Positions 56,813 through 64,000 of a stretch of 64,000 nt of DNA are shown here, in pieces. Both the position numbers and the translations under genes were made by a program. Positions within the stretch are counted from its first letter, which is position 1. Each line of letters starts with the position of its first letter. The notes beneath the pieces were generated by a model. The model had not been told where the DNA came from, made no database searches, and saw nothing but the letters and a program-made list of their open reading frames with translations. Origin of the DNA: a virus; IMG/VR virus record IMGVR_UViG_3300042561_001059, positions 1 to 64,000 of that record; one strand, given 5' to 3'.

Positions 56813-56866
56813 AATCATGCAAAACGTTTACAAAAAGACTAGCATCTAAACAGATTAATTGTTGTA

Positions 56867-57352
56867 ATGACTCAAGGATTAAGAAAAGGATTGCTAGACA
56901 TTGCACATGAATTGAAGGGAATTAGGAATATCCTTTCAAGTATGTGGCATTCACGTTACCAAGACGGAGAAACGGACCGCATCAATCCTGAAGTTTACGC
57001 AGATGAATACATCTCTACTGATGAGTGCGCCCGAAGGCTGGGCGTATCTGATCAGACGATTAGGAACTGGATTCTTACAGGAAAAAAACGACCGGATTCT
57101 GGCTGGGTGTACGGGTTACACTACATCAATATCAGTCCTGTCGGTGGAAACAAACAGATTATTCGTATTCCTTGGAATAATTTGATCCAAAGTTTCACAA
57201 AGGATACCATTCCTGGGTACAGGAGCTTTATGGAGAAAGATGTTGTCAAATATAGCTCTCAAATTCGAGAAGAAAAAGATTCTCACATCCCCAACCCCTC
57301 TGTTCCCAAGACTCCTGACTTTGACGACCCGGATATTACAGAGGAGTTGTGA
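56867..57352 (+). CDS. HTH DNA-binding protein, MerR/excisionase-like, 161 aa
   Basis: Residues about 45-75 (YISTDECARRLGVSDQTIRNW) are a clear helix-turn-helix of the MerR/excisionase type, followed by a wing (GKKRPDSGWVYGLHYINIS). The C-terminus is acidic and disordered. It is the best candidate regulator in the window, whether of late genes or of excision. It heads a plus-strand operon of four overlapping genes. Confidence 0.78.
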   Translation: MTQGLRKGLLDIAHELKGIRNILSSMWHSRYQDGETDRINPEVYADEYISTDECARRLGVSDQTIRNWILTGKKRPDSGWVYGLHYINISPVGGNKQIIRIPWNNLIQSFTKDTIPGYRSFMEKDVVKYSSQIREEKDSHIPNPSVPKTPDFDDPDITEEL

Positions 57353-57810
57353 TGACGCACCGATTTGACGGCTGGTCTATAGAAGATGTAACAATTGAAA
57401 ACTTCACGGATCTACTTCCGGCCTCCCTTTCGGTGCAAATAGAAATTTTTTTGCCTCCTTCTGGGTCCTTTGATACTCCCATCCTGCGCAGATACCTCGA
57501 AAACTTAAAAAATTATGAAGAAGAAGACCCTACTTTTGCTATGACACTAGCAAACAGATTGCGTGTGGCTTTCCAGGACATGGGACCAGATACAATCTGT
57601 GGTAAATTCCCCAACGCAGATTTGCCTTTGAAACGTAGGCTCAGATGTGTTGCCGAATATTTGATTAGAGCCGGAGAATTTGATAAGCTTCGGGATGAGA
57701 ACGGCAAACTAATTAAAAAACGGGGAATTCTCGGAAAACTTGTCGTTATCTACCAGCCGCTACCTAAAATGCGGGAAACCCTAGTTCGTCAAGGATTGAT
57801 AAAGAAATGA
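57352..57810 (+). CDS. hypothetical protein, 152 aa
   Basis: ATG 57352 overlaps the upstream stop (TGATG) with a GGAG site; GTG 57349 is less likely. The product is helical and acidic in its N-terminal half, with basic residues near the end. A TerL- or TerS-like function was considered but no motif supports it. It overlaps the next gene by 4 nt. Confidence 0.65.
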   Translation: MTHRFDGWSIEDVTIENFTDLLPASLSVQIEIFLPPSGSFDTPILRRYLENLKNYEEEDPTFAMTLANRLRVAFQDMGPDTICGKFPNADLPLKRRLRCVAEYLIRAGEFDKLRDENGKLIKKRGILGKLVVIYQPLPKMRETLVRQGLIKK

Positions 57811-58193
57811 ACCGACGCGAAAAATTGATTGCCTCTGTGATTGGTCCGGAGCTTGATCAAGATAAAGCAAAGATGCTGGATACGACGCTTAAATTAATCC
57901 TTGGCGATATGGGCCAGATGTTTTCTAAGTTCTGGGAAGCTGAAGGGCCTGGCGTTATGTGCTTTCAGCCTGAGCAAGTTGAGAAATCAATGTTTTATTT
58001 GACATTGAAAGAGCTTCACAGTGCACAAGAGGAGTGCGAGCGAGAAAATAATGGTGATCTTGCTGAAACTTTTGGGCGCATTCTCCAGGCTGCACAAAAA
58101 ATTGACCCAGAAGAAAGCGCTGGTTACATCTTGAACGACAAAGACGGCATTCGTTTTCTTGCTGTTGATTACAACAAGGTCTCTGAGTCCTGA
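57807..58193 (+). CDS. hypothetical protein, 128 aa
   Basis: Begins MNRREKLIASVIGPELDQDK. Helical, acidic, with a Tyr-containing C-terminus. The overlaps (4 nt upstream, 1 nt downstream) indicate a tightly coupled operon. No motif identifies a function. Confidence 0.65.
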   Translation: MNRREKLIASVIGPELDQDKAKMLDTTLKLILGDMGQMFSKFWEAEGPGVMCFQPEQVEKSMFYLTLKELHSAQEECERENNGDLAETFGRILQAAQKIDPEESAGYILNDKDGIRFLAVDYNKVSES

Positions 58194-58786
58194 TGGCTGC
58201 TTTTATTGGGAACAAATTAGTTGAAGACTATGAGTGGATCAGCTCAAGAGATATGATTGACTCTGCTCATCTCGTGATGGGTGGCGTTGATTTGGATCCG
58301 GCTAGTTCAACTAAAGCAAATGAATACGTCAACGCAAAAAAATACTACACTCCCCTTGAAGACGGATTAAATGAACAGGAGTGGTTTGGAAATGTTTATT
58401 TATTTCCACCAAAACACTCTTATTTCTGGCATAGCAAATCTCAACGATGGAAAATGACGCGTGGTTTGTCTCCTACGTTGACTTCTAGCTATTCCATTTG
58501 GTGGAGAACGCTGAAAAGAAAGTGGCTATCTGGTGAAGTTGAGCAAGGTATTTATTTTGCTAATGCACCAGACATGTTTATGTATTGCCAGGACATATTC
58601 GATCACCCCATTTGCATCTTCAGAACTCGTCCAATGTTGACGCAACATTTTCACCACACTGGTGAAATAAAAACACGTACGACTTGTACTTCGTTTGCAA
58701 TCTTTTTGCAGCCCAGAAGGAATGTAGAGGATGCCAGGCAACATTTTGTTGAAGTCTATGGCGAAATGGGTCGCATTCTTATTTAA
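58193..58786 (+). CDS. Dam-like adenine methyltransferase fold, probably inactive, 197 aa
   Basis: The order of motifs fits phage Dam methyltransferases: VDLDPASSTKANEYVNAKKY near residues 33-52 and DGLNEQEW near 58-65. At the catalytic D/N-P-P-Y position, however, the sequence is LFPPKHSYF, without the Asp or Asn that contacts the target adenine. Catalysis therefore looks lost, while the SAM-binding part may remain. It may be a DNA-binding protein or a modified enzyme with a different substrate. Confidence 0.65.
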   Translation: MAAFIGNKLVEDYEWISSRDMIDSAHLVMGGVDLDPASSTKANEYVNAKKYYTPLEDGLNEQEWFGNVYLFPPKHSYFWHSKSQRWKMTRGLSPTLTSSYSIWWRTLKRKWLSGEVEQGIYFANAPDMFMYCQDIFDHPICIFRTRPMLTQHFHHTGEIKTRTTCTSFAIFLQPRRNVEDARQHFVEVYGEMGRILI

Positions 58787-58819
58787 ACAAGCTAAGATCT
58801 TAAAGCTTCAGTCAAATTT

Positions 58820-59407
58820 ATGAGCATTCTCTCTGATCGTGAAATCAAAGAACTTTCGATTGAGCGGGGGATGATCCAGCCGTTTCAGGATCGTCTCATC
58901 AATGAAAGTAATGGACGCAAATTACTGAGCTATGGGCTCAGTTCTTATGGGTATGACATTCGTTTGTCGCCCAAACAGTGTCTAATCTTTGGTCGCACGC
59001 AATCAGGTGATTGTGATCCTAAAGATTTTGATCAAAGTATTCTTCGTCCAGCCGAATTACTGGAAGATGAGAAGGGCCAATACTTTCTTTTGCCTCCATA
59101 TGGCTACTGTCTTGGCGTTGCAGAAGAATACTTGGATCTCCCAGAAGATGTGACCGTTGTTGCAGTTGGGAAAAGTACTTATGCCCGATCGGGAATTCTC
59201 GCCAACATTACTCCGGCGGAGTCTACGTGGGCCGGGCACTTAACACTGGAGATCAGTAACTGTACTGGGCTCTTTAATCGTATTTATGCCAACGAAGGCA
59301 TCTGTCAACTCCTCTTCTTCCGTGGCGAGAAGTGCGACGTGAATTATAAAATGCGCAAAGGTAAGTACCAGGATCAACCCAAAGAGGTTGTCTTCAGTAA
59401 GGTTTAA
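58820..59407 (+). CDS. dcd: dCTP deaminase
   Basis: Dcd deaminates dCTP to dUTP, feeding dTMP synthesis by ThyX. Characteristic blocks are SSYGYDIRLSP near residue 40, VVAVGKSTYARSGILANITP near 115-134, and PAESTWAGHLTLEISN with catalytic Glu134. The length of 195 aa is normal. A dUTPase gene was not seen in this window. The gene ends 4 nt into a convergent minus-strand gene. Confidence 0.95.
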   Translation: MSILSDREIKELSIERGMIQPFQDRLINESNGRKLLSYGLSSYGYDIRLSPKQCLIFGRTQSGDCDPKDFDQSILRPAELLEDEKGQYFLLPPYGYCLGVAEEYLDLPEDVTVVAVGKSTYARSGILANITPAESTWAGHLTLEISNCTGLFNRIYANEGICQLLFFRGEKCDVNYKMRKGKYQDQPKEVVFSKV

Positions 59408-59796
59408 GCAAAACCTCTAAAGGTACCAGAGAATCGCTGGGGCTTGCGTGCGTAGCTAACGGCGCCCGTAGGCCCGGCAGTATCTCCTTGGCTTGGTAGA
59501 GACACGCCGTCAAGAACAGCCTCGTTCCTGGGCGTCCTACCCCTGATCTGTGGCTCATCAATAGATGCTCTTTGTCTGTATGCTCCAGCAGTCTTTGCTG
59601 CTGACATAAATTTTGCTACACGATCTTGTTGCCTGATGTTGCGAATATCAACTTCATCAGCAATGCGCCTCTCTTCTTCATCAAGACGCCTTATATCTGT
59701 GTCGTAAGCCTGTTCTGGATTTAAGTCCGAGACTTCAGCGCCGGAAGTACCAGAGCGCTGTCCACTGTTATATGTGGGGTCGAAAAATCTTGCCAT
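59404..59796 (-). CDS. hypothetical virion-type protein, 130 aa
   Basis: A basic, Arg/Asp-rich protein (MARFFDPTYNSGQRSGTSGA), helical in the middle (DTDIRRLDEEERRIADEVDI), ending with an aromatic tail. Its composition is like minor structural proteins; it lies on the minus strand like the other late genes at the right end. Unknown family. Confidence 0.65.
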   Translation of the reverse strand: MARFFDPTYNSGQRSGTSGAEVSDLNPEQAYDTDIRRLDEEERRIADEVDIRNIRQQDRVAKFMSAAKTAGAYRQRASIDEPQIRGRTPRNEAVLDGVSLPSQGDTAGPTGAVSYARKPQRFSGTFRGFA

Positions 59797-59832
59797 GATA
59801 TTATTTTAAATGAAGGAAACCCGAGGAAAATA

Positions 59833-60192
59833 ATGATGCATGCGGCGATGACACCAGATGCATTCTTAAATCAATTTGTCATTAATGACGAAGTTATCAA
59901 TCGTTGCCTCTGTGAAAGCGACTTTGGTCAGCCTTTGGACAACGAAAAGCACGACGTTCCCCTTCAAGATATGTACAATAGGGGTTTAGTGCTCACACAA
60001 CAAGGTCGTGAGCGCACAAACCTACAAATTGAAGGAGCAGAACGATGTGGTATGACGGGTTACATTCCGAGTATGGAACAGGGACTTGCGATGGGGGCAT
60101 CACCCAAGCCGAAAGCATTAGTTTTGGATCTGGGGGAAGTGGACGAGGAGGAGATGGAGCAATCTCGCAAAAGACGTGGTTTGAGCCGGTAG
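59833..60192 (+). CDS. hypothetical protein, 119 aa
   Basis: Begins MMHAAMTPDAFLNQFVINDE, with a GAGGAAAA site upstream. It is acidic, ending in a charged, Glu-rich segment and basic SRKRRGLSR. Its last 148 nt overlap the DUF3310 gene in another frame. Confidence 0.65.
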   Translation: MMHAAMTPDAFLNQFVINDEVINRCLCESDFGQPLDNEKHDVPLQDMYNRGLVLTQQGRERTNLQIEGAERCGMTGYIPSMEQGLAMGASPKPKALVLDLGEVDEEEMEQSRKRRGLSR

Positions 60193-60503
60193 ATTCGACA
60201 CTGGACTCAATTGTCTTTTTAGACTCACCTACTGTTTTTTCTGGGTGCACGGATGGGTTTTGTCCCATGCCCACCCCAAAAATTGATTCAGTTAATCATC
60301 CTCCTCATTACACTTCTGGTCGGTTTGAAGCAATTGACGTGATCGAGGATGCCGTGCAACACGCTCCTGATTCGGTTCTTGGCGCTCTCCAGTGGCAAAC
60401 GCTCAAGTATCTGCTACGTATGTGGACCAAGGGGAACTCTTTGGAAGACGCTAAAAAAAGCATGTGGTATTTAAATCGCCTTATTCAAAAACTAGAAGAC
60501 TGA
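60045..60503 (+). CDS. DUF3310 protein, 152 aa
   Basis: Residues about 80-152 carry the DUF3310 pattern (NHPPHYTSGRFEAIDVIEDA, then WQTLKYLLRMWTKGNSLEDA with W-Y-L-N-R-L), a family found in T7 gp1.7 (a nucleotide kinase) and many phages. ATG 60045 has an AAGGAG site 9 nt upstream; ATG 60267, closer to the family start, has none. The N-terminal 74 residues are Gly/Ser-rich and overlap the upstream gene. A role in nucleotide or host metabolism is inferred. Confidence 0.8.
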   Translation: MWYDGLHSEYGTGTCDGGITQAESISFGSGGSGRGGDGAISQKTWFEPVDSTLDSIVFLDSPTVFSGCTDGFCPMPTPKIDSVNHPPHYTSGRFEAIDVIEDAVQHAPDSVLGALQWQTLKYLLRMWTKGNSLEDAKKSMWYLNRLIQKLED

Positions 60504-60794
60504 AAACTCTCTATCGTCATCTTCATCATCCTCATCATCTTCATCTCCTTCGCACATCATTGCCAGCTCAACTAATTCCAGTTGGGTTGGCAAATCAAAT
60601 TCAAGTTCAATATTTTCATCAGCAAGAATATCCTTAACAGCAGCCCACTCGATCAAACGGCGCTGATAAAGGTTTAAAAGAGCAGCGTAAAGTTGATCCC
60701 AAGTCATTTCTTGGGCTTCCAGCTCTGCTTTACGCATTGCAAACTGCAATTGAAGCGGTAGCTCTAATTCGCGGGGACGAACTGTCTCTTCCAT
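60492..60794 (-). CDS. NblA-like phycobilisome degradation adaptor, 100 aa
   Basis: Residues about 10-57 align without gaps to the NblA signature: the L-x-L-x-x-x-F-x-x-R start (ELPLQLQFAMRK), a Met about 13 residues after the Phe, then a helix with L-L-x-L-Y-Q and downstream E and K/H positions. NblA brings phycobiliproteins to Clp protease in starved cyanobacteria; copies occur in freshwater cyanophages such as Microcystis phage Ma-LMM01. This one adds an acidic tail (CEGDEDDEDDEDDD) not found in NblA. ATG 60794 is preferred over 60836. Confidence 0.65.
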   Translation of the reverse strand: MEETVRPRELELPLQLQFAMRKAELEAQEMTWDQLYAALLNLYQRRLIEWAAVKDILADENIELEFDLPTQLELVELAMMCEGDEDDEDDEDDDREFSVF

Positions 60795-60819
60795 TTCTGT
60801 TTGCTGATCTCCAAATATT

Positions 60820-61485
60820 CTAATCCCAAGAAGCAAACTCGGTATCGGTTTCTTCGTAGTCGATGTCTGATTCTAAGAAATGCTCCTTACTAAAACAGTT
60901 TGAGAACTCTGCCAAAATATAGGGATTGCTGTTTGCTTCCAGGTTTCTGATCGCCTGTATTTGATGTTTGGCACCCGAATAAGTTCTGAATGCGTTAAGC
61001 AAAATCTCACCAGGTTGACAAACAGGCTTCTTGACTTCCAGGAGAAACAGGTGGGCTTCTTCTCTACGTCTATCTACCAGGCCGCCAATCACCTTGTGGT
61101 ACGGATCAAAAATCCAATGGGTGATTTCTTCTGCCGCCTGGCCCCAATTTTCGTTTTCAATTGCGTCAATAATTTCACTATATAAGAATGGTTCCCATCC
61201 AATGGAATGAATGAAAGAAATAAGAGCTTCCTTCATGGAAGGGTCAAGACCTAGATTTAAACGTGTCAGTTCATCATCGATAAGCTCTACTTCGTGAAGC
61301 AAATATTCAAGAGCTTTGTGTTGTGTACAGCGATGTCCTTGTTTTACTGGGGAACCGTCTGGGTAATACTGTGTTCCATAACCAAAAGTATAGGGAGCGC
61401 AACCTGTGCTTACATCCGGGTATGCTTTTTCGCTATACCCCTCATATTTTTTGATGATATTAATGGCACGCAAAAAATCGGCCAT
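60820..61485 (-). CDS. GH24 lysozyme (endolysin), 221 aa
   Basis: KKYEGYSEKAYPD gives the catalytic Glu15 and Asp24, and YTFGYGTQYYPDGSPV holds the Thr at 33, the T4/P22 lysozyme arrangement with a short insertion. Later blocks (MKEALISFIHSIGW, GLVDRRREEAHLF) fit the family. The C-terminal 50 residues are an extra, acidic domain. No signal sequence is seen, so release depends on a holin. It would cleave peptidoglycan glycan strands. The gene ends 26 nt before the NblA-like gene. Confidence 0.88.
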   Translation of the reverse strand: MADFLRAINIIKKYEGYSEKAYPDVSTGCAPYTFGYGTQYYPDGSPVKQGHRCTQHKALEYLLHEVELIDDELTRLNLGLDPSMKEALISFIHSIGWEPFLYSEIIDAIENENWGQAAEEITHWIFDPYHKVIGGLVDRRREEAHLFLLEVKKPVCQPGEILLNAFRTYSGAKHQIQAIRNLEANSNPYILAEFSNCFSKEHFLESDIDYEETDTEFASWD

Positions 61486-61534
61486 GGAAAGTACAGCAAT
61501 TACTCTCCATAATAGTGTTAATTAAATTAAAGTG

Positions 61535-61663
61535 TTAACCTTTGCCTTGCCCTCTGGACTTTTTACGTCCATGAGAAGGTTTGGAATTCTGTCCTTGACC
61601 TTGCCTCGTGAGCTTGGGTTGTGATTCTTTTTTCTGAATCGTGTTGCCTTTTACTTTACCCAT
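61535..61663 (-). CDS. small basic cyanophage-type protein, 42 aa
   Basis: The product (MGKVKGNTIQKKESQPKLTR, then QGQGQNSKPSHGRKKSRGQG) is Lys/Gln/Gly-rich and highly basic. Similar short basic proteins recur beside DUF6321-like genes in cyanophages, as here. Possible DNA or RNA binding. Confidence 0.65.
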   Translation of the reverse strand: MGKVKGNTIQKKESQPKLTRQGQGQNSKPSHGRKKSRGQGKG

Positions 61664-61668
61664 TTAAG

Positions 61669-61968
61669 TCACCATTTTTCACGATTTGCCCAATAGGCAG
61701 CGGACATTTTTCCTTTGGCAATATTTTTGGAGTGCCTAGCTTTAAAACTTTCTCTGCGTTTGCGATATGATTCTGATTCACCTTCTTTTTTGGGACTGCC
61801 ACTAACTCCTTGTTGGCCAAAGCGAATAATTTTTTCTTTTCCACTCTCACACGCTTTAACTACATGGGATTTTGTGGGGTGCCCAGGGGTTTTCTTTGGT
61901 TTGTTGCAAGGCATTGAGTCCTTGTGTAATTTTGCCGCAGTAGCAGCTTTTTTACGTTTATCAGGCAT
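61669..61968 (-). CDS. DUF6321-like basic protein, 99 aa
   Basis: ATG 61968 (MPDKRKKAATAAKLHKDSMP) overlaps the stop of the large upstream gene (TGATG). The blocks KLHKDSMPCNKPKKTPGHPT, SHVVKACESGKEKIIRFGQQ and FKARHSKNIAKGKMSAAYWA are those of DUF6321, conserved in cyanophages. Function unknown; the two cysteines and high charge suggest nucleic acid binding. Confidence 0.8.
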   Translation of the reverse strand: MPDKRKKAATAAKLHKDSMPCNKPKKTPGHPTKSHVVKACESGKEKIIRFGQQGVSGSPKKEGESESYRKRRESFKARHSKNIAKGKMSAAYWANREKW

Positions 61969-63998
61969 CAACCAAATCCCTTAAATAAAGAAGTGAACTC
62001 ATCCAGGAAGCCTTGACCAGATTTAGATTTTCCTGGTAGTTCTTCATCTAAGTCAATTGTAAAATAACTTGTACTTGGCTCAGACGTTTCTTCTGTATCT
62101 TCTGTGCCTGTATCAAAGAAACTTTCAAGAGTCTCAAGAGAGGCATATGGGTTTTCAAGATCTAGACCTGTAGTTTTTAACGCTTCATCCCTACCTGCTT
62201 TTGTTAAGGCAATTTGTTCGGACCTATCTATATCAGGGAAAAAGTTTTCGTAAAACTCATCTTCTGTTCCCTGGAACCCAGAGGATTGAAATATTTTATA
62301 AAGTTCAGTATCTGCTTTAATTGTGGCATCAGGTTTGTAATCTTCTGGTCGCTCAATATAAGTAACACCCAAAAGTTCTTGGGTGGGTTTTTGTCTTTTT
62401 TCATTAAGATACTTGATGTTCTCACGGATTTCCTGTGCTGATCCCGTTCTTAATGCTTCAACAATATATGCGCGTAAGTCATCGATTGTTCCTTTGAAAT
62501 CAGTAAGTCCATATCTTTTTAATACGTCTTCCCATGTTGTCTTGTCGTCTGGATTCAAGCCTTTTAACATCTCATCTGCAAACTCTTCAGGCAAGAGGAA
62601 AGGTCCAAACACTAACTCAGTATTCTCAACTTTATTTTTTACAGCCGGAAGAATATCGTTATAAATAAAGTCATTGATTTTACCAGCATTTAAATAATCT
62701 TCAGCGGAATCATACCCTCGCCCTTGACCTCTGATCTGATAATGCATCTTCGCAAACTGCTCTTTATTATTAACATCTACACCAAAACGATACGCCTGAG
62801 AGGTCCAATAAGGATCTCCACGCTTTGCTGCTTCCCAATCTCCTTGAACAGTTCTAGCTTGTTCTGAATAAACTTCTTGCTTGCCAATGTTACCCGTTGG
62901 GTTGATATAAAAATCAGCATTAAAATAACGAGTGGCAGCATTTTGAATTTCATTAAGATATTGTGTTGCTTTAAGATCGGCAATCTGCTTGGCAGCGTTA
63001 GCAAGATCTTGTGTTTGAAATGGGTTCTGTTCATCTTCTTTAACGTCAATGTAATCAACAAATTCGTTCATTGATTTCGATTGATTAAAGCGAGGAATCA
63101 GATAAGTATCTAAAAACTTTCTGGCAAACTGCCCTTCAATTTTTAAGTTTTCACTTGCCGTTCCAGCATCAAGACCGAGTTGTATCTCTTCGTCGTAACG
63201 TGTTTTCAACGCATTATCAAACCACTGTTGCCAGTTGTAAGTAACAGAGTTATTTATTCCACTGATTCCTTGGAGCGACTTCTCTAAAGACTCTTGTCCC
63301 TTGTTGCCACCAAGAAAAGACCATACGCCACCAACTCCGGAATCGCCCAGAATTGAATTGGCTAGATCCTTGTTTAAATTTGTAATTTCACCAAAAGCAC
63401 CAAAGCCCGAGAACATTGCTAATTCTTGTTCTTTTGCTTTTGCTTTCTTCATTTCAGCAATTGTTTCTTTTAAAACATCTTGCGTCAATGCTTTAAATTT
63501 TTTAACGTCTCTAAGTGTTCTTTCTCCAATTGCTAATTCAACTTCACCTTCTAATCCTTCGCCAAGCTGAAGATCCCTAGCTTGTTGCATCTCGAGATCT
63601 GTTGGTCTTTTCTCCGTATAAGAATTAGCAGCAGAGAGTTGTTCCGCTGGATTGGCGCGTCTATTCTCGTATCTACCAGTAGCAGTGTAATGATATAAAT
63701 AAAAACTACCTTCGCTATCAAATCGACCAAGAATATCTAAGTCGTCATTTCTTGCTGCGTTACGCCAGGCATCAGCTACGTCTGGGTATGTGTTCCGGTA
63801 AAAGTTTGAATCAAAGTCTCCATAGGGTGGCTTAGCCCCTAAAGATGTGCTCCAGGGTTGGAGCTTTTCAGTTGAGTAGTATCTTTTGAAGTTATCTTCA
63901 ATTGATCTTTTTAAATCATCGCTAACTCCCGAAATACCTCTAATTAAATTTCTTTGCTGTACATAGTCACCGCCGCGAGTAGAGTTAACGGCTTGCAT
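61968..63998 (-). CDS. large virion protein with a YPDV...HY motif, 676 aa or longer
   Basis: Residues about 60-115 contain FYRNTYPDVADAW and, after about 20 residues, YLYHYTATGRYENR. This resembles a short repeat (YPDV ... HY ... G.. E.R) seen in many cyanobacterial surface and phage proteins. The rest is charged and helical with repeated Asn/Glu/Lys blocks. The ATG at 63998 may not be the true start because the frame could continue past the window edge. It is probably a large ejection or tail protein, as at 4903-7008. Confidence 0.75.
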   Translation of the reverse strand: MQAVNSTRGGDYVQQRNLIRGISGVSDDLKRSIEDNFKRYYSTEKLQPWSTSLGAKPPYGDFDSNFYRNTYPDVADAWRNAARNDDLDILGRFDSEGSFYLYHYTATGRYENRRANPAEQLSAANSYTEKRPTDLEMQQARDLQLGEGLEGEVELAIGERTLRDVKKFKALTQDVLKETIAEMKKAKAKEQELAMFSGFGAFGEITNLNKDLANSILGDSGVGGVWSFLGGNKGQESLEKSLQGISGINNSVTYNWQQWFDNALKTRYDEEIQLGLDAGTASENLKIEGQFARKFLDTYLIPRFNQSKSMNEFVDYIDVKEDEQNPFQTQDLANAAKQIADLKATQYLNEIQNAATRYFNADFYINPTGNIGKQEVYSEQARTVQGDWEAAKRGDPYWTSQAYRFGVDVNNKEQFAKMHYQIRGQGRGYDSAEDYLNAGKINDFIYNDILPAVKNKVENTELVFGPFLLPEEFADEMLKGLNPDDKTTWEDVLKRYGLTDFKGTIDDLRAYIVEALRTGSAQEIRENIKYLNEKRQKPTQELLGVTYIERPEDYKPDATIKADTELYKIFQSSGFQGTEDEFYENFFPDIDRSEQIALTKAGRDEALKTTGLDLENPYASLETLESFFDTGTEDTEETSEPSTSYFTIDLDEELPGKSKSGQGFLDEFTSLFKGFG

Positions 63999-64000
63999 TG

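Overview
The window is 64 kb from the interior of a larger tailed double-stranded DNA phage genome or prophage (class Caudoviricetes). Genes run off the left edge and may run off the right edge. The host is most likely an aquatic cyanobacterium that carries phycobilisomes, such as a Synechococcus. The evidence is an NblA-like phycobilisome-degradation adaptor (60492-60794), a DUF4278-type LTYRG protein (17506-17658), and several small basic proteins of kinds I know mainly from cyanophages (4683-4901, 31020-31214, 32176-32460, 61535-61968). No ribosomal RNA, CRISPR array, insertion sequence or core photosynthesis gene (psbA, psbD) was seen.

Layout. (1) 1-7008, minus strand: eight Gly/Ala-rich virion genes plus the start of a ninth, probably internal or ejection proteins, with a virion protein carrying a YPDV...HY motif at the other edge (61968-63998). 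(2) 7376-7795: a non-coding control region with two perfect palindromes and a possible promoter. (3) 7796-27851, plus strand: a dense early region of about 45 mostly tiny genes. It encodes a T7-type DNA polymerase, an SSB with a DDSDPPF tail, ThyX, a Gp157-like protein, a GP88-like protein, a PcfJ-domain protein, an HNH endonuclease, a tRNA-Leu(UAA) and zinc ribbons. Two small minus-strand transcription units interrupt it. (4) 27879-29791: a virion protein and a Dps-like helical protein. (5) 29788-36926, mostly minus: an HNH enzyme, a phosphoesterase, a tRNA-like gene, basic virion-type proteins, and a sugar cassette (GDP-mannose 4,6-dehydratase, a ColD-type PLP dehydratase with His in place of Lys, two glycosyltransferases). 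(6) 37005-45638, plus: PD-(D/E)XK nuclease, primase-SF3 helicase, SpeD, a GT4 glycosyltransferase, an HNH-like protein, virion proteins and a holin-like peptide. (7) 45639-56812: a GH73+C39 lysin, a tyrosine integrase, a GC-rich stretch with duplicated small genes, and tail-fibre or adhesin genes. (8) 56867-63998: HTH protein, degenerate Dam-like protein, dCTP deaminase, DUF3310, NblA-like protein, GH24 lysozyme.

The most unusual feature is RNA-level. Across the early region, intergenic leaders fall into three repeated structural classes. Class A is a 27-nt H-type pseudoknot present seven times (9866, 12055, 12789, 17731, 20925, 22030, 25241). Both stems show compensatory base changes between copies, while the loops CT, AT and TTAAACT are nearly invariant. 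One copy precedes the SSB gene. Class B is a pair of hairpins (three copies, with a related structure at 7975). Class C is a GGGC-hairpin-TGTAAGTCCC element (two copies). Together they suggest post-transcriptional control of an early regulon, possibly by a phage RNA-binding protein such as the SSB. Late genes instead tend to follow an AATAAAAGAAA-like box, a candidate late promoter.

How the parts fit. ThyX and Dcd supply nucleotides. The polymerase, primase-helicase, SSB and exonuclease replicate and recombine DNA. The sugar cassette probably modifies a glycan. NblA could remodel the host antenna. Two lysins and a holin-like peptide end infection. The integrase raises the possibility of lysogeny, but no clear repressor is visible.
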